The position numbers were made by a program, and so were the translations under genes. From the NCBI RefSeq assembly GCF_001469895.1, contig NZ_LOPY01000009.1, positions 103,138 through 167,137 of the forward strand: 64,000 nucleotides of DNA. Direction: 5' to 3'. Source of the DNA: Pseudoalteromonas sp. XI10 (GTDB taxonomy: Bacteria > Pseudomonadota > Gammaproteobacteria > Enterobacterales > Alteromonadaceae). Under the pieces are notes generated by a model. That model saw only the letters and a list, made by a program, of their open reading frames with translations. It was not told the origin of the DNA and did no database searches. Positions 19,128-28,938 of the stretch are shown here, piece by piece; the first letter of the stretch is position 1; each line of letters begins with the position of its first letter.

Positions 19128-21485
19128 TTACTTTAGGTTATTTACCAGCCAATATAGGTCTGAGTGCACCCCAGCGGCAGTGACTTCTTTACCCGCTCCT
19201 GGGCCTTGGATCACCAATGCATTATCTGTATACCACTGCGAATTGATCACAAAGATGTTATCGCCCGGTTTAAGGCTTGCTAATACATCATCTTTGCCAA
19301 CATTGACTAAACCAACTTGAGCCTGAATCTTACCATCAACGAGTGTGATAGCACCGGTGTAGCGCACCACTTTGTCTTCTGCCGCAGCTTGGGCTGCTTT
19401 TTCTGTCATAAATTCATCGAGTAGCTGTTTGTTTGCAAGAAAATCTTGCCAGCTTCCTACTGCAAGCTGTTCAGGCATCAGAGGTGTTAAAGCAATATCA
19501 TCTAGCTCTAAATCTAGGCCTAGATCACGCGCTAAAATTAGCAGTTTACGCTGCATATCACGTCCAGATAAATCTTCACGAGGATCTGGCTCTGTATAGC
19601 CCATTTGCTGAGCTTGAAGCACTAAATCTGAAAACGGCACGCTACCATCGTAACTGCTACATAACCACGATAAAGTACCCGAGAATACCCCTTCAATACG
19701 GTTAATACTGTCACCGCTATTTTGTAAATCAGCTAAAGCAAAGTTAATCGGTAATCCTGCGCCCACACTGGTGTTATAACGCCACAACAAGTTTCGCTCA
19801 GCCAAATTAGTGCGTAGGTTTTGATACCAGCTATTTTCTGCAGTGCCCGCATATTTGTTTGCACTGATCAAATGACAGTTAAGCTCTACAAAATCAGGAT
19901 ACAACTGGCTAAAAGCCTCACTGGCAGTGATATCAATCACCACTTTGTGCTCATAATCTAGCTCATTGATACGTGCTAATAGTTCAGCTTTATCGTAGCT
20001 TTGCGCTTCATTGTGCCACTGCTCTTGCCATGTTTCGGTATTTAAACCACTGGCACTAAAAAGCATTTGTTTAGAGCGTAAAAGAGCTACTACTTTTACT
20101 TTGTACTGAGCAGATAAACGAGCAAACTGAGCTTGTAGTTGCGATAAGAACACTTCGCCTACATTACCAAGGCCAGCAACAATAATAGCCAGCTCTTGAC
20201 CTTTGTTTACCAGCTTGTCATGTAGAAGGGTTAAAACATCACTATCAATTGCCTGATCGTTTAAGATCAACACATAGTTATCGTCTTGTTGTACAAAACG
20301 CGGATGAATGCTTTGCTCTTTTAAAAGTGCTGTCGCTTGCTCTGTCAGCGCTATTACATCAGCCGTCGGTGCAACCACTGCACAACCACTTAAATTAGAC
20401 TCGACAATATTTGCACGGCCCGCTAAATGGCTTACAACTTGATGAGTGCTTTGACCTGGCACTAATAAGTAAGTATCGCCATCTTTAGTAAAGTGGTGCA
20501 GGCTGTGTTGAATTAACTGACTAAGTTCACCGACTTCACCACTGCTTAGTTTATCAACCCGTAATAAATCGATGTTATCCAAGGTAGTAATAAAACGCTT
20601 TGCTTTACTGTAACCTTCTTTTACTACTTCGGTTGGCGTTGCATCACAATCAAAACTACTTCTTACCACCAATTTAATTTCTGTGTCTTTTAACGGCGAC
20701 AAGGTTTTTGCATGCAATACTGGGTTACCTAAACGCGCTAATAAGTTAGCTTGCTCGCGGCACACCTTGGCATACTTAACTGCATTTTTAACTTTACGAG
20801 GGTCAGTACTAAATACACCTTGTGTGTCTGTCCAGATAGACACTTGCTTAGCAAAAGTATAACTCGCTAACAAGGTGGCACTGTAATCACTGCCATTGCG
20901 GCCTAATGTCACCGTATTACCTTGGCAATCTGCAGCTATAAAACCCGTTACTACGTTGATATGTTTTCTGCTAATCGCATCACTGCATTGCTGTTGGTTT
21001 TTTTGATGTAAAAGCTGACCATCATTTAGAGTAAATAACTGCCTTGCATCAACATCTTGCGCATCAACACCTAACTGATTTAGGTAAGCGGCCAATAACC
21101 GCGCCGACCACACTTCACCATGAGCAAGTAAAGGTGCTTCAAGTAACTGCTGCTGACTAATTAATTCATTTAATACGGCAAGTTCATCTTTTAACTGTGC
21201 CAAAGCCTGTTGTTTATTCTGACCTGTAAGTAGCTGCTCAATTAAAGCCCGTTGATTGTTATCAATAAGCAATAGAATATCGCTAACAGCCTGGCTATCT
21301 TGCTGCTGGTAACTTTGCCAAAGCTTTACTAAGGTATCGGTTGTTTTACCCGATGCCGACACAACTACGCAATCGCCCTGCTCAGTATTAGCAAGAACAA
21401 TGTTCGCTACCGCATGGTAACGATCTGCCGAGCTTAAGCTTGAGCCACCAAATTTATGAACAATATTTACCATTTCTTCTACCAC
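19128..21485 (-). CDS. metL: Bifunctional aspartokinase II / homoserine dehydrogenase II
   Basis: Carries the first and third steps of the aspartate-to-methionine/threonine pathway. The N-terminal aspartokinase begins IVHKFGGSSL, with GRNGSDYSATLLA near 190. Regulatory ACT-like repeats follow, then a homoserine dehydrogenase domain starting at the Rossmann motif AGLGNVGEVFL, with the HSD signatures NKYAG and GVFSGTLSWL. 785 residues is typical. Pairing with metB and the adjacent MetJ operator identify it as MetL rather than ThrA. The start overlaps metB by 7 bases. Confidence 0.95.
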   Translation of the reverse strand: MVEEMVNIVHKFGGSSLSSADRYHAVANIVLANTEQGDCVVVSASGKTTDTLVKLWQSYQQQDSQAVSDILLLIDNNQRALIEQLLTGQNKQQALAQLKDELAVLNELISQQQLLEAPLLAHGEVWSARLLAAYLNQLGVDAQDVDARQLFTLNDGQLLHQKNQQQCSDAISRKHINVVTGFIAADCQGNTVTLGRNGSDYSATLLASYTFAKQVSIWTDTQGVFSTDPRKVKNAVKYAKVCREQANLLARLGNPVLHAKTLSPLKDTEIKLVVRSSFDCDATPTEVVKEGYSKAKRFITTLDNIDLLRVDKLSSGEVGELSQLIQHSLHHFTKDGDTYLLVPGQSTHQVVSHLAGRANIVESNLSGCAVVAPTADVIALTEQATALLKEQSIHPRFVQQDDNYVLILNDQAIDSDVLTLLHDKLVNKGQELAIIVAGLGNVGEVFLSQLQAQFARLSAQYKVKVVALLRSKQMLFSASGLNTETWQEQWHNEAQSYDKAELLARINELDYEHKVVIDITASEAFSQLYPDFVELNCHLISANKYAGTAENSWYQNLRTNLAERNLLWRYNTSVGAGLPINFALADLQNSGDSINRIEGVFSGTLSWLCSSYDGSVPFSDLVLQAQQMGYTEPDPREDLSGRDMQRKLLILARDLGLDLELDDIALTPLMPEQLAVGSWQDFLANKQLLDEFMTEKAAQAAAEDKVVRYTGAITLVDGKIQAQVGLVNVGKDDVLASLKPGDNIFVINSQWYTDNALVIQGPGAGKEVTAAGVHSDLYWLVNNLK

Positions 21486-22738
21486 AATGCCGTATGTGCT
21501 GGCGTTAACTTAAATGACGCGTTTTGCTGTGTATCTTGCTGTGTTTGCTTAGCTTCAGCTTTTGTAACTTGCTGGCCTTGACCTGGTTTTACTAAATTGA
21601 AAACACGGTCTAAATCTGCAATGAGATCTTTTACGTCTTCAATGCCTACAGAAATACGGATCAACGTATCGCCCACACCGGCTTCAAGGCGCGCTTTAGG
21701 CTCCATGCCTGCGTGGGTCATTGTTGCAGGGTGACAAATCAAGCTTTCTACCCCACCTAACGACTCAGCAAGGCTAAAATCTTTAAGGCTAGTTAAAAAC
21801 GTAGCAGCATCGTTAATGTCGCCTTTAATATCAAAGCTCACCATGCCACCAAAACCACGTTGCTGTGCTTTAGCAAGCTCATGTTGTGGGTGAGAAGCAA
21901 GGCCTGGGTAGTAAACTTGGCTTACATAAGGTGAACTCTCTAAATACTCAGCAATGGCAAAGGCATTTTCTTGGTGCTGCTTTAAACGTACATTTAAAGT
22001 ACGTAAACCACGAAGCGTTAAGTAGCTGTCAAATGGTGCACCAGTAATACCGATATTATTCGCCCACCAAGCAAGCTCATCGCCTAGCTCTTGTGTTGCA
22101 GCAATCACTGCACCGCCCACTACATCAGAGTGACCATTGATGTATTTAGTGGTTGAGTGCACAACAATATCAACACCAAACTCAATTGGGTTTTGTAATG
22201 CAGGTGATAAGAAGGTGTTGTCAGCCGCAACCAAAGCACCGCACTGCTTAGCAATGCTAGTGATTGCTTTAATATCTGTTAAACGCAAGATTGGGTTACT
22301 TGGCGTTTCAATCCAAATCAACTTAGGTTTAATCGCTAAAATTTCTTGGAGATTTTCAGTTTTAGTTAAATCCAAAACTTTTAGTTTTAACAGGCCACGT
22401 TTTTCAAGCGAGGTGAATAAACGATAACTACCGCCATAACAGTCATGTGGGATCACTAACGTATCGTCACTGTTTAATAGCTGAGTGGCTAAATGCACTG
22501 CAGACATACCTGTTGCAGTTATAATACCTCTAGCACCACCTTCAAGCTCTGCTAAGGTTTCAGCTAAGATATCGCGATTTGGATTACCGCTGCGACCATA
22601 GTCATACTGGCGCTTAGTATCAAAATCAGCAAACGAATAGGTGGTTGATAAGTAAATTGGTGGTACAACCGCACCATGATGTTTATCGGCTTCGATGCCG
22701 TGACGAACAGCAATCGTCGCTTTATTTTTTTCGCTCAT
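21479..22738 (-). CDS. metB: Cystathionine gamma-synthase
   Basis: PLP enzyme joining O-succinyl- (or O-acetyl-) homoserine and cysteine in methionine biosynthesis. The PLP lysine is Lys198 in VVHSTTKYINGHSD, with GMSAVHLA (77-84) and IETPSNP. The 419-residue length includes a C-terminal glutamine-rich extension of about 30 residues (QQVTKAEAKQTQQDTQQ) beyond the usual end of the family. First gene of metBL, preceded by a MetJ operator. Confidence 0.95.
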   Translation of the reverse strand: MSEKNKATIAVRHGIEADKHHGAVVPPIYLSTTYSFADFDTKRQYDYGRSGNPNRDILAETLAELEGGARGIITATGMSAVHLATQLLNSDDTLVIPHDCYGGSYRLFTSLEKRGLLKLKVLDLTKTENLQEILAIKPKLIWIETPSNPILRLTDIKAITSIAKQCGALVAADNTFLSPALQNPIEFGVDIVVHSTTKYINGHSDVVGGAVIAATQELGDELAWWANNIGITGAPFDSYLTLRGLRTLNVRLKQHQENAFAIAEYLESSPYVSQVYYPGLASHPQHELAKAQQRGFGGMVSFDIKGDINDAATFLTSLKDFSLAESLGGVESLICHPATMTHAGMEPKARLEAGVGDTLIRISVGIEDVKDLIADLDRVFNLVKPGQGQQVTKAEAKQTQQDTQQNASFKLTPAHTALW

Positions 22739-22759
22739 TTCATCACCTATTCTTAAATT

Positions 22760-22791
22760 GGATGTTTAGACGTCTAAAAGGTTAGATGATC
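22760..22791. promoter_or_regulatory. MetJ operator (met boxes)
   Basis: A perfect consensus met box AGACGTCT at 22768-22775 is flanked in 8-bp register by weaker boxes GGATGTTT, AAAAGGTT and AGATGATC (four to five matches each). It lies about 30 bases upstream of the metB start, in the metB/metJ divergent gap, as expected for repression of metBL and autoregulation of metJ by MetJ with S-adenosylmethionine. Confidence 0.9.
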
Positions 22792-22962
22792 AAATATGAG
22801 AAGTCAAAGCATTTATGGCTCACACATAGAAGTTTATACATTTACACCACTAGATGGCTAAATAACTAGTATTTGACTATCTTTTTTAAAGAGATAGAAT
22901 TTCCGCATCTTGCGCTGTGAATAAGGCGTAAATCACTGACAACCGAGGCAACGAAACAACTT

Positions 22963-23283
22963 ATGGCTAAATGGAACGGTGAATACATTCACCCATATGC
23001 AGAACACGGTAAAAAATCAGAACAAGTAAAAAAGATTACCGTATCGATCCCACTTAACGTATTAAAAGTATTAACTGACGAGCGTACACGCCGCCAGATC
23101 AATAACCTGCGTCATGCGACGAACAGTGAGTTATTGTGTGAAGCTTTCTTACATGCTTTTACAGGTCAACCATTACCAAATGATGACGACCTACGTAAAG
23201 ACAACCCTGAAAAGGTACCTGAAGAAGTTAAAAAAATTATGCAAGAAATGGGGTTAGATATCCCAGTACTTGATTCAGAATAA
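22963..23283 (+). CDS. metJ: Methionine repressor MetJ
   Basis: Ribbon-helix-helix repressor of the methionine regulon, with SAM as co-repressor. 106 residues. The N-terminus [20 protein letters not shown] leads into the beta strand KKITVSIPL that enters the operator groove, then [30 protein letters not shown] split across the two helices. Divergent from metB around the met boxes. Confidence 0.98.
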   Translation: MAKWNGEYIHPYAEHGKKSEQVKKITVSIPLNVLKVLTDERTRRQINNLRHATNSELLCEAFLHAFTGQPLPNDDDLRKDNPEKVPEEVKKIMQEMGLDIPVLDSE

Positions 23284-23323
23284 GTATTTCGGCCATCGGA
23301 TCACCGCCGATAATCGCAGATAT

Positions 23324-23353
23324 AAAAAAACTCAGCCTAGGCTGAGTTTTTTA
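23324..23353. terminator. Bidirectional terminator between metJ and the malic enzyme gene
   Basis: A-run, palindrome CTCAGCCTAGGCTGAG, T-run, between two convergent genes. Confidence 0.9.
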
Positions 23354-23376
23354 TTGCGCGTTATAACTAATTAAAT

Positions 23377-24618
23377 TTAACGCATGTAATCTTCTGGCAT
23401 GTCGATTTGCGCCACGCCCGACTCTACTGCTGCTTCAGCAACAGCACGTGCAATACGTGGTAATAAACGCGGGTCCATTGGCTTAGGAATGATGTACTCG
23501 GCACCAAACTCAAGTGACTCAACACCAGCCGCTTTTAATACTTCACTTGGTACAGGCTCTTTCGCGATACCACGAATCGCGTGAACTGCAGCAATTTTCA
23601 TTTCATCATTAATTGCCGTTGCACGAACATCTAACGCACCACGGAAAATGAATGGGAAACAAAGCACGTTATTTACTTGGTTAGGGAAATCTGAACGACC
23701 CGTTGCCATAATTAAATCTTTACGCGCACTGTGTGCAACTTCTGGAGCAATCTCAGGGTCTGGGTTTGAGCATGCAAACACGACTGGCTTATCTGCCATC
23801 AGCTTAAGATCATCTGCAGCTAATAGGTTAGGACCTGATACACCAACGAATACGTCAGCATCAGCAATAACATCTTGTAATGTACGCTTATCGGTATTGT
23901 TAGCAAATAATTGCTTATACTCGTTTAAGTCATCACGACGTGTATGGATCACACCTTTACGGTCAAGCATATAAATATGTTCACGTAGTGCGCCACATTT
24001 AATTAAAAGCTCCATACAAGCAACAGCAGCAGCACCGGCACCTAAACATACGATGATGGCATCTTCGATGTCTTTACCTTGCACTTCAAGAGCGTTAAGC
24101 ATACCAGCAGCAGTCACAATAGCTGTACCATGTTGGTCATCGTGGAAAACTGGAATATCACAGCGCTCGATAAGCGCTTTTTCGATTTCAAAACACTCTG
24201 GCGCTTTAATGTCTTCAAGGTTGATACCACCAAACGTATCAGCGATGTTAGCAACCGTATTAATGAAATCTTCTGTTGTGCGGTGTTTAACTTCAATATC
24301 AATTGAGTCAAGGCCAGCAAAACGTTTGAATAGTAACGCTTTACCTTCCATTACAGGTTTTGATGCAAGCGGACCTAAGTTACCTAAACCTAAAATTGCG
24401 GTACCGTTTGAAATAACCGCAACCATGTTACCTTTGCCTGTGTATTTATAGGCATTTGCTGGATCAGCAGCAATTTCACGGACTGGTTCAGCCACACCTG
24501 GGCTATAAGCTAAAGCGAGATCGTTAACCGTTTCGGCTGGCTTGGTTAGTTCAACACTAATTTTACCTGGAACGGGGTGAGCGTGGTAATGTAATGCTTG
24601 TTCACGAAAATCTGACAT
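23377..24618 (-). CDS. Malic enzyme (short form, NAD(P)-dependent)
   Basis: Oxidatively decarboxylates malate to pyruvate. 413 residues: N-terminal malic domain with LALAYSPGVAEPVREIA and NGTAILGLGNLGPLASKPVMEGK, the metal-binding HDDQHGTAIV, then a Rossmann domain (VCLGAGAAAVA). It corresponds to the N-terminal enzyme part of MaeB and lacks the phosphotransacetylase-like C-terminal domain of the long form. NAD versus NADP preference cannot be read with certainty. Confidence 0.93.
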   Translation of the reverse strand: MSDFREQALHYHAHPVPGKISVELTKPAETVNDLALAYSPGVAEPVREIAADPANAYKYTGKGNMVAVISNGTAILGLGNLGPLASKPVMEGKALLFKRFAGLDSIDIEVKHRTTEDFINTVANIADTFGGINLEDIKAPECFEIEKALIERCDIPVFHDDQHGTAIVTAAGMLNALEVQGKDIEDAIIVCLGAGAAAVACMELLIKCGALREHIYMLDRKGVIHTRRDDLNEYKQLFANNTDKRTLQDVIADADVFVGVSGPNLLAADDLKLMADKPVVFACSNPDPEIAPEVAHSARKDLIMATGRSDFPNQVNNVLCFPFIFRGALDVRATAINDEMKIAAVHAIRGIAKEPVPSEVLKAAGVESLEFGAEYIIPKPMDPRLLPRIARAVAEAAVESGVAQIDMPEDYMR

Positions 24619-25110
24619 AACGCGATAGTATCCTGCAAAAAGTTAAAAAGTGAGAGAGCTTGCATCAGTACGATACCTGTAATGTATAAAAATTCCAAGT
24701 ATTATCAGGTCTATCCTGTTATATGCTATATCGCTTAATTTTAAAGGATTTCCCAACAATTTCTGCGCATAGTTGCGATTAATCAGACATAAAAATTCAC
24801 CTATTTATGACCTTTTAAGCACGTGTTTTTGTATTTTATACGCACGTACACTGCAATTAGCCGAAATTAGCCCAAAATAGCCATTTCAACGAAGTTCACA
24901 GCATTTACTCACAAAGTTATTTAAATTTATTATTTTTAATAACTTTTATGAAAGTTTATACAAAAAAAGAATATAGCCAAGGGATGGCACTTTGTCTGCA
25001 AAATTAGCGACATAATGGGCATAACAACCAGAAATAGTTATGCAAGATACATAAGTGAAGATGATAAGTAAGTGGCAGTGTTAATAATGAGTTTTGTGAA
25101 TTTTAGGCAT
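24619..25110. other. 492-base intergenic region, no gene seen
   Basis: AT-rich DNA upstream of the malic enzyme gene. I found no ORF of credible length. The only structure noted is a 7-bp inverted repeat GCATAAC / GTTATGC at 25019-25043 with an 11-base loop. It presumably contains the malic enzyme promoter and leader. Confidence 0.4.
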
Positions 25111-25138
25111 AAAAAAAGCACCCTAAGGTGCTTTTTTT
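25111..25138 (-). terminator. Terminator of rpmE
   Basis: Stem AGCACC / GGTGCT, loop CTAA, with A-run and T-run on either side, directly downstream of the rpmE stop. Confidence 0.85.
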
Positions 25139-25154
25139 AACTAAACAGCAGAGA

Positions 25155-25370
25155 TTACTTCTTGCTGCTAAGTGCACCGAAGCGCTTGTTGAAACGATCA
25201 ACACGGCCGCCAGTGTCTAAAATCTTTTGCTTACCAGTGTAAAACGGGTGACACTCAGAACATACGTCTAAGTGGATGTCTTTACAAAGAGTTGAGCTAG
25301 TTTCGAATTTGTTACCACATGAACAAGTTGCAGTGATAGCTTCGTACTTAGGGTGAATACCTTCTTTCAT
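25155..25370 (-). CDS. rpmE: 50S ribosomal protein L31 (zinc-binding form)
   Basis: 71 residues. Four cysteines in CSC near residue 16-18 and CSEC at 37-40 form the zinc site of the C+ type L31. A Zur-controlled C-minus paralogue may exist elsewhere but is not in this window. Divergent from priA, as in other gammaproteobacteria. Confidence 0.97.
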   Translation of the reverse strand: MKEGIHPKYEAITATCSCGNKFETSSTLCKDIHLDVCSECHPFYTGKQKILDTGGRVDRFNKRFGALSSKK

Positions 25371-25603
25371 AGGGAACCTCTAGTTAAGGCCGTATCGCTC
25401 TCCAAACCCGAAGTCTGGCACCATACGCAGTTAATACAATTAATAGGCCGCGTATTTTATAGCTCAAGTGACCTTGCGACAAGCTTTAAATGCATCTTTC
25501 GCTAAAAAAATAATCAAGTGGGCTGTTGTTCAGTATTTGTTGGTAGGTTTTTAACAGTAATTTTAGTACATTATCTTTCTATCTTTGTTTCAGTTGAGTT
25601 GTT

Positions 25604-27784
25604 ATGCACTTTGTAGAAGTTGCCATAAAAGTCCCTTTACAGCGTACCTTCGATTATAAAGTTGAACAGCTGCTGCATAGCCCTGAGTTAAAGCCTGGTA
25701 TGCGGGTTCGCGTGCCATTTGGTAGTCAAAAAAAGGTTGCCGTGGTCTTGGCTCTTAAAACATCAACCGATGTTCCTGCTGACAAAATCAAGCCGATTAT
25801 TGATGTTATAGACGACACGCCTGTTTTATCTGAGCAACATTTAGCATTACTAAAATTCACAGCACGCTACTACTGTTACCCATTGGGCGAGACCATTCAT
25901 ACGGCACTTCCGGCTGCATTAAGGCAAGGCGAATGCCCAGATAAAACCAGCATTAACATGGTTGAGCTGACCGATAAAGGTGCAAAGCTGCCGTCGCTGA
26001 AAGCAAAAACCCAGTTAAATTTATTAAAGCAGCTAGCCGAATCGGGCAAATCATCAGTTACAGAATTAAAAGCACTCGGATTTACCAAAAAAACCATCGA
26101 CAGTCTGCTCGATAAAGAACTGATCACTCAGTTTATTGAACATGATAACCAATGGCAGCAACGCGCGCCGACTGTTGGTAGCAAGCCGGTGCTTAATAAA
26201 GAGCAAGCAGTTGCCTGCACCAGCATTAACCAAGCTTGTGGCTTTACCAGCTTTTTGCTTGAAGGAGTTACCGGAAGTGGTAAAACCGAAGTGTATTTGC
26301 AATGCCTAGAAGAAGTGCTAAAAAAAGGTCAGCAAGCCTTAGTATTAGTGCCTGAAATTGGCTTAACACCTCAAACAGTCAACCGTTTTCGTCGTCGCTT
26401 TCCTGATACACCAATTATGCTATGGCACTCAGCACTGACAGATAACGAACGCTTACAAACTTGGCGTTTTTGTGAAAAAGGCAGCTGCGCTATAGTGATC
26501 GGCACACGTTCGAGTATTTTCTTACCCTTTTTATCTCTTGGCATGATCATCGTTGATGAAGAGCACGACAGCTCGTTTAAACAACAAGATACATTGCGCT
26601 ATCATGCTAGAGATTTAGCCGCTTATAGGGCATACCAGCATAATATTCCGCTGGTTTTAGGTAGTGCCACACCAGCACTTGAGACCTTACATAAAGCAAT
26701 TAATAACAAATATCAGCTGTTGAGCCTCACTGAACGCGCCCAAACCAGTGCTGATAACCAGTTCCAATTAATGGACATGAAAGGTCAGCCTGAGCAGGCG
26801 GGGATTGCCCATGCTAGCCTTGCCTATATGCGCCAGCATTTAGAACGTGGCAAGCAAGTGATGGTGTTTTTAAACCGTCGTGGTTTTTCGCCTACCCTTA
26901 TATGCCATGAGTGTGGTTGGCTAAGTGAGTGCTCACGTTGTAGCACCAGTGCAACCTTTCATAAAGCCATTGGCCAGATGATTTGTCACCACTGTGGTGA
27001 ACAACATCAGGTGCCCCATCAATGCCCCGATTGCGGCAGCACGCAGATTTTTCCAAATGGCAAAGGCACTGAACAAATCGAAGAATTTTTAACACAAACC
27101 TTCCCTGACATTCCGATTAGTCGTATTGACCGAGATTCAACACGTCGTAAAGGCAGCTTAGAAAAAGCCCTTGATGATATTAACCAAGGCGGTGCGCGTA
27201 TCTTAGTTGGCACGCAAATGTTGGCAAAAGGCCACCACTTTGCCGATGTTAGCCTTGTTTTAATCCTAGATGTCGACAGTGGATTATATTCGTGTGACTT
27301 TCGCGCCACAGAGCATTTAGCGCAACTTGTTACGCAAGTGGCAGGCCGTGCTGGTCGCAGTGGTGAACCTGGGCAAGTATTATTGCAAACTCACTTTCCT
27401 GAGCACCCGCTACTGCAAGACTTAGTTAATAATGGTTACCAAGATTTTGCCCGTTACGCACTGACAGAGCGAGAAGACGCACAGCTTCCGCCAATCACAA
27501 ATATGGCTATGGTTCGTGCCGAAGGACATAACATAAATCAAGTGATGGATTTTTTAACTGATTTGGTTCCTGTCCAGAACGTATCTGGTATACAATTGCT
27601 CGGTCCGATACCTGCACCACTGGAACGTGTAGCAGGTAAATATCGCTTTCAGTTACATATTCAGGCGCAGGAACGCTCCCACTTACACCAATATTTAGCG
27701 CAAATGGTCGACTATATAAGTACCAGTAAATTAGCGCAAAAGGTGCGTTGGAGCTTAGATGTTGATCCTATAGATATGATTTAA
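25604..27784 (+). CDS. priA: Primosomal replication restart helicase PriA
   Basis: 3'-to-5' helicase that reloads the replisome at stalled forks. 726 residues: N-terminal 3'-OH-binding and winged-helix regions (1-200), Walker A GVTGSGKT (221-228), DEEH box (about 318), a zinc module with eight cysteines between about 430 and 480 (CHEC, CSRC, CHHC, CPDC), and helicase motifs such as VGTQMLAKGHHF and QVAGRAGR. Starts the priA-ftsN-hslVU series. Confidence 0.97.
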   Translation: MHFVEVAIKVPLQRTFDYKVEQLLHSPELKPGMRVRVPFGSQKKVAVVLALKTSTDVPADKIKPIIDVIDDTPVLSEQHLALLKFTARYYCYPLGETIHTALPAALRQGECPDKTSINMVELTDKGAKLPSLKAKTQLNLLKQLAESGKSSVTELKALGFTKKTIDSLLDKELITQFIEHDNQWQQRAPTVGSKPVLNKEQAVACTSINQACGFTSFLLEGVTGSGKTEVYLQCLEEVLKKGQQALVLVPEIGLTPQTVNRFRRRFPDTPIMLWHSALTDNERLQTWRFCEKGSCAIVIGTRSSIFLPFLSLGMIIVDEEHDSSFKQQDTLRYHARDLAAYRAYQHNIPLVLGSATPALETLHKAINNKYQLLSLTERAQTSADNQFQLMDMKGQPEQAGIAHASLAYMRQHLERGKQVMVFLNRRGFSPTLICHECGWLSECSRCSTSATFHKAIGQMICHHCGEQHQVPHQCPDCGSTQIFPNGKGTEQIEEFLTQTFPDIPISRIDRDSTRRKGSLEKALDDINQGGARILVGTQMLAKGHHFADVSLVLILDVDSGLYSCDFRATEHLAQLVTQVAGRAGRSGEPGQVLLQTHFPEHPLLQDLVNNGYQDFARYALTEREDAQLPPITNMAMVRAEGHNINQVMDFLTDLVPVQNVSGIQLLGPIPAPLERVAGKYRFQLHIQAQERSHLHQYLAQMVDYISTSKLAQKVRWSLDVDPIDMI

Positions 27785-27800
27785 AGGCCAATTAAGAGTC

Positions 27801-28328
27801 ATGGCACAACACGATTACATAAATAAAAAACCAGCAAATCGAAATAATAAAAAACAAGCCCCGGCGAAAAAGCCCTTCCCTATTATTCTTGTTTTAATTG
27901 CGCTTATCTTAGTAGGCGGGTTTGGTTACGGCCTATGGTATATCAAACATAATGCTGATCCTGAGTTAGTAGAGCAGCAAGCAAACCCGACTAAAAAAGA
28001 AGAAGTAGTTATTCCACCACCTAAGACACCTGAATTTATCAAAGAAATTAAAGAGCACGAAGTTCAGGTTGAAGTAAAAGAGATTGAACAAAAAGGTCCA
28101 TATGTAATGCAATGCGGCTCTTTTAGAACATTAGAGCAAGCACAAACATTAAAAGCTAAAATCGCTTTTGCCGGCTTAGTGGCCGAAGTTAAGAAAACAC
28201 AAGGCAGCAATGGTGTTTGGTATAAAGTGCGCTTAGGCCCATACGAAACCAAACGTTTAGCCGAAAGTGACAAGAATAAACTTAAACGCATCAAAATAAT
28301 GGGCTGCGGAATTTGGCTTTGGACTTGA
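27801..28328 (+). CDS. ftsN: FtsN-like cell division protein with SPOR domain
   Basis: 175-residue bitopic protein. A lysine-rich cytoplasmic tail (1-27), one transmembrane helix (about 28-48), a short charged linker, and a C-terminal SPOR domain (about 98-172, GPYVMQCGSFRTLEQAQTLK onward). It is shorter than E. coli FtsN but the location between priA and hslV is the conserved ftsN position. The last bases of the gene contain the -35 element of the hslV heat-shock-type promoter. Confidence 0.88.
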   Translation: MAQHDYINKKPANRNNKKQAPAKKPFPIILVLIALILVGGFGYGLWYIKHNADPELVEQQANPTKKEEVVIPPPKTPEFIKEIKEHEVQVEVKEIEQKGPYVMQCGSFRTLEQAQTLKAKIAFAGLVAEVKKTQGSNGVWYKVRLGPYETKRLAESDKNKLKRIKIMGCGIWLWT

Positions 28329-28350
28329 TTTTAGTTCATTCACCCATATA
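28324..28350 (+). promoter_or_regulatory. Putative sigma-32 (RpoH) promoter for hslVU
   Basis: CTTGAT at 28324-28329, a 13-base spacer, then CCCATATA at 28343-28350, close to the RpoH consensus CTTGAA-N13/14-CCCCAT. It overlaps the ftsN stop codon and lies about 60 bases upstream of hslV. The hslVU operon is a known RpoH target in enterobacteria. Confidence 0.75.
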
Positions 28351-28373
28351 AACACCTCATCAATCGCTTTTTA

Positions 28374-28392
28374 CGAGCGGCCTTGCCGCTCG
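28374..28392 (+). promoter_or_regulatory. Stem-loop in the hslVU leader
   Basis: Perfect 8-bp GC-rich stem CGAGCGGC / GCCGCTCG closing a three-base CTT loop, immediately ahead of the hslV ribosome site GATGAGG. There is no T-run, so it is not a terminator. A 5' stem-loop of similar placement is known in E. coli hslVU mRNA and is thought to stabilise it. Confidence 0.7.
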
Positions 28393-28408
28393 ATGATGAG
28401 GAATAATC

Positions 28409-28927
28409 ATGACCACTATTGTAAGTGTACGCCGCGACGACAAGGTCGTTATTGGTGGCGACGGCCAAGTTTCACTTGGTAACACCGTAATGAAGGGCAA
28501 CGCCCGCAAAGTTCGACGTCTTTATAATGGCAAAGTAATCGCTGGTTTCGCTGGCGGTACAGCTGATGCCTTCACCCTTTTCGAACGATTTGAAAGCAAA
28601 CTAGAAATGCACCAAGGCAACTTAACCAAAGCTGCCGTAGAAATGGCCAAAGATTGGCGTAGTGATCGTGCACTTAGAAAGCTCGAAGCACTATTAGCAG
28701 TTGCAGACGAAACTGCTTCATTAATTATCACAGGTAACGGTGATGTTGTGCAGCCAGAAAACGACCTAATTGCGATTGGCAGTGGTGGTAACTTCGCGCA
28801 ATCAGCAGCCACAGCGCTACTAGAAAACACCGACCTAAGTGCACGTGACATTGTAGAGAAAAGCCTTACTATTGCAGGCAACATCTGCGTATTCACGAAT
28901 AATTTCCAAACTATTGAAGAATTGTAA
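28409..28927 (+). CDS. hslV: ATP-dependent protease peptidase subunit HslV
   Basis: Threonine protease that forms the proteolytic core of HslUV. The N-terminus MTTIVSVRR places the catalytic Thr after removal of Met. [21 protein letters not shown] and [18 protein letters not shown] are family signatures. 172 residues. hslU follows after 11 bases. Confidence 0.98.
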   Translation: MTTIVSVRRDDKVVIGGDGQVSLGNTVMKGNARKVRRLYNGKVIAGFAGGTADAFTLFERFESKLEMHQGNLTKAAVEMAKDWRSDRALRKLEALLAVADETASLIITGNGDVVQPENDLIAIGSGGNFAQSAATALLENTDLSARDIVEKSLTIAGNICVFTNNFQTIEEL

Positions 28928-28938
28928 TAGGAACTGCC

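Noticed and set aside
20000..24500. Antisense ORFs opposite metL, metB and the malic enzyme gene
   Set aside because: They lack ribosome sites, read complementary to well-conserved enzymes and have composition expected for shadow frames.
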